Positions 59,211 through 64,000 of a stretch of DNA of 64,000 nt are shown here, piece after piece. Both the position numbers and the translations under genes were made by a program. Origin of the DNA: Tulasnella sp. 424 (taxonomy: Eukaryota > Basidiomycota > Agaricomycetes > Cantharellales > Tulasnellaceae); NCBI GenBank assembly GCA_019633425.1, contig WSUB01000043.1:206902-270901 (forward strand), in the 5' to 3' direction. The notes under the pieces are model-generated. The model saw nothing but the letters and a program-made list of their open reading frames with translations. It did no database searches and was not told the DNA's origin. The stretch's first letter is position 1. The number at the start of each line of letters is the position of its first letter.

Positions 59211-59490
59211 CTTACACTATTATACCTTATAATGCCTTCGTCTTTTGGAGGGTCTTTAGTTTGACGCTGTCTTTTTTCTTTTTCCGTTTCGGCATGTTGT
59301 TGCCTTTTCTGGGCGGTCTGAATTTTATCCTTAGTTCTCCTTGGCATTTTCAGCGAGTGGTCTCTCATCTCCTCCGACTCATCAAGTGTAGAGAAAGTAA
59401 AACGCGAGCCGATAATAATTGCAAAAGACCATCACGATACAACATGGATAATGGCCCCACTGCATAAAATCGTTTGGAGGGGCTGACTGT

Positions 59491-59583
59491 CTAAGGCTTA
59501 GCGCTGCCAGTGCCATGATTCGATCCACCTTTCACGGTGGTGACGGTTGAAGAGCCTTGACCGGGGGTTGTGCCGTTGGACAT
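59491..59583 (-). CDS. Micro-gene 1, 30-residue Ser/Thr/Gly-rich peptide
   Basis: The minus-strand ORF has the core PGQGSSTVTTV, shared with micro-gene 2. It is preceded by a convincing transcription unit: TATATAAA at 59777-59770, then a leader with a 57-nt intron (59655-59599, ends GTACG..AACAG) directly before the ATG exon (ATAAACTCTCACAACATG). No signal peptide and no CaaX end, so it is not a typical mating pheromone precursor. Function unknown. Support comes from conserved layout and peptide core, not from length. Confidence 0.5.
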   Translation of the reverse strand: MSNGTTPGQGSSTVTTVKGGSNHGTGSAKP

Positions 59584-60925
59584 GTTGTGAGAGTTTATCT
59601 GTTTCGAAGTAGACGGTCAATAGTGATCACGAATTAATGATGATATAAGGGCGTACTTGGGATAGTCTGATAATGTAAGAGACTCGGAATATGTTGGAGA
59701 GGAGGTGGTAGTCTTGGTTGTTGAGACTGCCAGCTGCTTGGGGGGAGAACTAGCACGGCCAGCCCCCCATTTATATATCAAAACGCACCCAGAGGGTCGA
59801 ACAATGGAATGGTCCATGAACAGCCATTCACAACCACCACGTACGTGTCTTTGGAAGCTTCGTCATTCTGTCATGGTTGACAATTGGAAGAGCAAAGTCC
59901 GAAAGACGCCTGGTTCAAGTCGTCTCCAACGAAAGTTGAAATCGCGCAAATTTCAACGAACCGAAACTTTGCTTTCTATCGGAGTCGAGGAAATGCCGCA
60001 TTTCCAAGAACAAAGTCGAACAACTCCACTGCAAAATGGTGCGATTATCTGCTGCGATGACTCGGGTGAAGGCGCGGGTATTGGCGGCGTTTCTTGTGGA
60101 ACCTGGAAATGGAAAGCCCCGCGCAACTTCCACGGCGTCTTTTTTGGACAGCACAGGACAAGAGTCCACAAGGTAACCAAGATCCGCTGACTCGTATGGG
60201 TGATATTTTCATGGTTTCCGAGACATAGGGTTGACCTGGATCGAGACGCCAACAGTGGTGGAGAAGAACTCGAAAGCGGGCAACCGGAATGATAGGAGAC
60301 GCGGAGCGCTTTGTTCTAAGTGAAGAGCAAAGTGCCAACTTGTCCTAACTGTCTTGGAGACCGTTCAGATGCCTGAAAGTTCAAGTCAACCAGAAAATGA
60401 GCATTGAAACGAAGGATTTGTACCTCTCATCAGGGGCACGCGATGCAGGGTCCTAGTAGAGGTGGCCACTACCGAGAATCCTCGTAGGTTCAGATCGGAC
60501 TCCTTTGCCAGAGAGAATTCGTCGAGAAACGTTCGAAGGGAGAGCAGTGTGGTGGTGGGGGACAAAGTTTGGCAAAACTCGGATGGCTCACACAATCCGA
60601 ATCACACAGCCCCCAACACACTGCCACTGGCACGATCTCTGCCAAGGTGCTCAGGATAATTAAGTCTGCCCACTTACGCAACAGGGGATTTCACCTCCCT
60701 CTGATTCCTTCTGCAGTGCCTCCATCTTGGATTTCCTGGCGCTTCTTTTAGTACAATACTTATGGGCTTCCGTTCGTCAATGTGGCTCGGCAAGGATGGC
60801 GGACAAATTAGCAGTTTCTTCGAGGTAATGATTAGATAAATACAACAATCGTGAAAGGAAGACAGTCAAAACGAGACAGGGTTGCGAAAGTCTAGTGGAA
60901 GGATGTCGTGTTCGAAAGGGGTTGG
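59584..60925. other. Spacer between micro-genes 1 and 2
   Basis: It contains the promoter of micro-gene 1 (TATA 59770-59777) and otherwise open frames without support (e.g. 59705-60190). No repeats are seen. Confidence 0.45.
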
Positions 60926-61024
60926 CTAAGCGCGAGCATTTTCGGTGCGGGGAGGAGGAACGGTGGTGACGGTCGAGCTGCTTTGACCGGGTTCGCTAGA
61001 GTTGGAGGTTTCGGGTTTGGGCAT
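60926..61024 (-). CDS. Micro-gene 2, 32-residue Ser/Thr/Pro-rich peptide
   Basis: The peptide contains PGQSSSTVTTVPPP, nearly the same core as micro-gene 1. The layout is repeated: TATAAA at 61179-61174, a leader, a 56-nt leader intron (61097-61042, GTGAG..AACAG), then ATAACTCTAAAAGCACAATG. The distance from TATA to ATG is about 155 bases. No secretion or lipidation signal. Function unknown. Confidence 0.5.
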   Translation of the reverse strand: MPKPETSNSSEPGQSSSTVTTVPPPRTENARA

Positions 61025-62144
61025 TGTGCTTTTAGAGTTATCTGTTTGCTGGAAAGAGGTCAGATTGAATAAAATGAACGGGGCTCGGAGATCTCACCAG
61101 AAAGTAGCGTTGGTGTAAGGGGAATGGGAGACCAGGAGGTGCTGGAGTAAGAAGACCCTCAGGTCGACATGCCTTTATATCTTTGAAGCAGTAGGACTTG
61201 GCGTTAAATCAATAGTACCATGACTGTTGGGGGTAGATGCAGCTACGTGGGTCCAATATTCGATGCAAATTTCAGACTTCTCGATGTGGAAATAGGTAAT
61301 CCTCCAAGACATTCCTCCCGAAGAGACAAGTCTCCACGAAAACGCAGACTAGAAATGAGAGCAAGTTCCGTTGAGATCGAGGGCGGCTGAACAACTATTG
61401 CGCAGAACAAGTTGGCTGCGCCTGAAACATCCGAAAGTGAGACTTGCGCCCCCGACACTTTTCGGAAACTGACGAAGGAACCTGGGACCTTTCGCGTATA
61501 TCGCGCAAGAATCTCGAACAGACGAGAGTGTGGCACATTCTGCGGGTTTTGAGGGCAGAATTTGTGTTCCAGGGGTCAGGTGGGCAAGGTGGCGACGTGC
61601 ATGAGAAATAAATTTATCCCCTGCCCGATCAACAGAATGCCGTCAAACGCCGACAGTAGCGTACAATGGCTTTAGGAGAGCTGTAGGAATTCTCTGGGCA
61701 CTTGATGGAGCCGTGACCTGGCGGATCCGGTCGTTGGTATCTCCGCTTTTCCATTTCTAAAGGTGATCGGAGAAGAACACACGACCGTTCGGGCCCTTCC
61801 GGTCGTCCGCCTGGTCCACAGTCGTTCTTAGCTCGCTGCCGGTGGATGTTAAGCGGGAATTCAGTGGTTAGGAATTTGCAGAGTGACTACGAATTCGAGA
61901 AAGACGTAATGGAGTGAAGTCTGGTGTAGAAACACGTGTACAGCATCCACTTTGTTCTTAGTTGTTCAGGGCCGACCTCCGGGATGCGCCGCCAGGCTCA
62001 CACACACAACTTGACACAAGAGGGTGAAACGCAGCGTAGAATGCATTAAAGAGGATATTAAGGGGTAATAAGGGTGCATATCTCCGTGGCGTCTCCGATC
62101 TCTTCATCCTCATCGCCTCTAAAGGCCCCCTCCATAGAGGAAAA
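61025..62144. other. Spacer between micro-genes 2 and 3
   Basis: It contains the promoter of micro-gene 2. No supported gene, repeat or RNA was found. Confidence 0.45.
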
Positions 62145-62400
62145 TTACATCGCACCCAAGCCTTCGTCAGAACGTCCTCCGGAAGGCTTTGGGGGCTTCT
62201 GGGGCTGGGGCTGCAGAGGCTCTGGTCTTGAGGGAGGGTCACGATCAAGCGAGCTGAAATGGAAAGGTTCGAAAGTCAGCGACGAAACCAAGCTTTACGA
62301 AATGGGTCCGAACGCACCGCTGCGACTGAACGGCTGGGTCAGCACCCGGAAAGGGCCTCATAAACATGGTGGTAGGTTCGGTTGTACTCCTGGCAGTCAT
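62145..62400 (-). CDS. Micro-gene 3, 63-residue Pro-rich peptide
   Basis: This model has two coding exons (62400-62318, 62253-62145). TATAAA lies at 62582-62577. The leader intron runs 62459-62401 (GTAAG..CGCAG) and ends right at the ATG. The coding intron (62317-62254) has GTGCGT, a CTGAC branch-like site and TTTCAG. The peptide is MTARSTTEPTTMF... with a C-terminal Pro/Gln run (PEPLQPQPQKPPKP). Unlike micro-genes 1 and 2 it lacks the STVTTV core, so kinship rests on position, strand and layout. It is the least certain of the three. Confidence 0.4.
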
Positions 62401-62453
62401 CTGCGAGTGCGGAATTGAGGCTCAGATCTGTGCGGTCAAGAAGAGCGCGGAGG

Positions 62454-62530
62454 ACTTACGATTGCAGGGAAGTTTAACGATTGCAAAGAAGTTTTACGGT
62501 TGAAAGGAAGTTTTACGATTGCAAGGAGGT
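62454..62530 (-). repeat. 19-base tandem repeat, four copies
   Basis: Four consecutive variants of (T)TTACGATTGCAAAGAAG lie in the leader of micro-gene 3; the last copy borders the splice donor of the leader intron. Confidence 0.7.
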
Positions 62531-63443
62531 TGCTGGAGGTTGTGAATTGTGGTCAGAAGGCCCAAGATGCTCGACCTTTATAGGTTCAACTGATGAGTTA
62601 TTTTCGAGCCCATTCCAAGTGACCCTATCGAAAACGATCTGGGTCCTTTGTCCAGTTGAGACATGTACAAACGCCCGCAATTTGCGCGCGTCCGCTGCGC
62701 AAACTCATCCATGTCCCAGAAAAGTGTTGCACCAAGCCCCATAGAAAAATGTCACTTGAGAAGCAAAGGCGCGGAAGTGAAGAGTTCTTCCGGTTTTTCC
62801 ATTTGCGTCAGAGCGATCATCCACCGCCACCCGCATTGAATCACCTTATTGTCCAACTTGACCAAGGATATAGCCGAACTTCCTTCATGGACAGCGCGTT
62901 AACGGAGTTCGCACCGCCACGTATGATGAATTCAGAAAGGTTTGGTTTCCATAACAGCCTCATAGGGGTGAGCCACAACGACTGTCTCCCGCCGGGAGGT
63001 GGGGAAATGGGCAAGTGGTGTTTCGGGAGTGTCCTGAGAGAAGCGGCACTTCTAAATGGAATATGGAAGGCGAAGAAAACAGTTTCAGAATCCACCTTGT
63101 GCCCGTTTCTGAAGGGGTGCTTACCCTTTGTTGGACAAATGGTGGATGCGTGGTGCTTGGAAGGTTTAGAAGGTTGGCACGGGTCTTACATCCCCGATTC
63201 TACGTAGTAGGAGAGGGTTTTATTGAGGTCGAATGGATGTGCCGCGTTTCGTCGCATGATTTCTCACCCCTTAGCCCCGTGTTTTTACTGCGCATGGTGC
63301 TTTGTAAGTTCTATCTTTTGGAGTTCGTCTTTTTTTTTTTCTTAGATAATTTGTCCGATGATCTTCCTTTATCTCAGGGCTCGTTTTACGCCGGTTTCCT
63401 TCCCAATTTCCCTCCTGGTCGCCGTTGACGGCTTAAGACCTTC
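62531..63443. other. Intergenic stretch, no supported gene
   Basis: It holds the promoter of micro-gene 3 (TATA 62577-62582). A 183-codon plus frame (62656-63207) and a 137-codon frame (63015-63428) have no motif, paralogue or splice support and overlap each other. Confidence 0.4.
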
Positions 63444-64000
63444 ATGATAATAGCTCCTTTAATAAATTTGCCTCGCGAACTGTTATTGCTCCGTGCTCGT
63501 CGGGTTCCCTTTAAGCAAATTGATTCTTGGAGGGTCTCTGTGGGGCTTCGGGTTGCAAAGCGGGATAAAGAGACTGTGTCCGCTGCTGTTGTCGACTACT
63601 TTTTGTCATGTCTACGCACTGAGGTTCTTTTTGGTGGCGGGTCTCTGTCCTCTGAGGCCGAAGAACGTCTTCGTGCTTACTTTGGGAGCTTAATCGATAT
63701 CTTGTTGGTTGATGAGGTTGCAGCTGAGCTAGACCGCAAGCATAAGATCGACGAACGCCGTCGTAAACACAGCGAGTCGCAACGCACTCGCCTTGCTGCT
63801 GAAAGTACTGATGCTCGCAATGCCCGGCTTGATGCCTCCCGTGCTTCCCGGAAAGAGTCCCGTAAAGCTTCTGTAGCCGCGGCCATCGCCTCCGCTGTTC
63901 ATTCTGATTTAGACTACGATGCATCTTGGCCTCAAATTCCCCCTAAGGACTTCCTGGAGGCCTGTTGCGAGGATTATGCCGCCGCGACTAATTATAAACC
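63444..64000 (+). CDS. Unrecognised protein, 5' part (runs off window)
   Basis: The frame is open from ATG 63444 to the right edge (at least 185 codons). It starts MIIAPLINLPRELLLLRARR, continues with a mixed region (DSWRVSVGLRVAKRDK) and then a long Arg/Glu/Ala-rich helix (residues ~95-150, e.g. DRKHKIDERRRKHSESQRTR). It has no intron in the visible part. Codons end in T more often than in neighbouring genes (CGT, GCT, GAT), so it may have a different origin, for example a mobile element, or a different expression level. No domain is recognised. Confidence 0.5.
   Translation, partial: MIIAPLINLPRELLLLRARRVPFKQIDSWRVSVGLRVAKRDKETVSAAVVDYFLSCLRTEVLFGGGSLSSEAEERLRAYFGSLIDILLVDEVAAELDRKHKIDERRRKHSESQRTRLAAESTDARNARLDASRASRKESRKASVAAAIASAVHSDLDYDASWPQIPPKDFLEACCEDYAAATNYK

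Noticed and set aside
59705..60190. 161-codon plus frame
   Set aside because: It overlaps the promoter of micro-gene 1 and lacks any conserved feature.
59583..61024. Micro-genes as mating pheromone precursors
   Set aside because: No CaaX-type C-terminus in any of the three peptides.
62656..63207. 183-codon plus frame
   Set aside because: No motif or splice context and overlaps another equally unsupported frame.

Overview
The window is nuclear DNA of a filamentous basidiomycete, most likely an Agaricomycete. The signs are short introns (about 45-75 nt, GT..AG, many per gene), dense genes on both strands, F-box-like and HNH-type families of the kind expanded in mushrooms, ricin-B-type lectins, and a multi-pass membrane protein of a basidiomycete type. 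Order and genus cannot be fixed from this sequence. I built the gene models by hand from reading frame, splice consensus and conserved motifs; for every spliced model the exon lengths sum to a whole number of codons.

Layout. 1-4.8 kb: three tandem F-box-like paralogues (a 3' end cut by the window edge, a 5'-damaged copy, and a full copy interrupted by a 100-N gap). 5.0-7.4 kb: AP-3 adaptor mu subunit (-) and an intron-containing tRNA-Ile (-). 9.0-12.0 kb: tandem two-domain ricin-B lectins (+). 12.3-20.0 kb: an ADIP/Msd1-type coiled-coil gene (+) and two copies of a single-membrane-span protein (-), with an orphan ADIP fragment between them. 20.2-31.2 kb: an HNH-like protein, a RING/coiled-coil protein, two WLM-type ubiquitin-like/metalloprotease fusions and an M13 peptidase; gene fragments show that the RING-WLM-M13 block was duplicated in tandem and then partly lost. 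31.4-43.8 kb: an unrecognised spliced gene, cytidine deaminase, a TPR-J protein (DNAJC7 type), a Cdc4-like F-box/WD40 protein, a mitochondrial-type J protein and an S10 carboxypeptidase. 43.9-48.6 kb: two short single-domain lectins (-) and an unrecognised 220-residue protein (+). 49.1-56.6 kb: a large inverted duplication carrying two copies of an unrecognised ~172-residue protein, with intact squalene epoxidase on the right arm and a broken copy on the left. 57.3-59.2 kb: a multi-pass membrane protein. 59.5-62.6 kb: three very small genes (-) spaced about 1.4 kb apart. 63.4 kb to the end: an open frame running off the window.

How the genes fit together. Most single-copy genes are housekeeping: vesicle sorting (AP-3), microtubule anchoring (ADIP/Msd1), ergosterol synthesis (squalene epoxidase), pyrimidine salvage (cytidine deaminase), chaperoning (two J proteins) and ubiquitin-dependent cell-cycle control (Cdc4-like). 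Between them lie accessory genes that have repeatedly duplicated. At least five separate local duplications are visible, and the recurring outcome is that one member of the block keeps two copies while its neighbours shrink to fragments. The most interesting products are a WLM paralogue whose catalytic glutamate is replaced, the inverted duplication, and the micro-gene array. I did not find a clearly new multi-gene system such as a defence or biosynthetic cluster.
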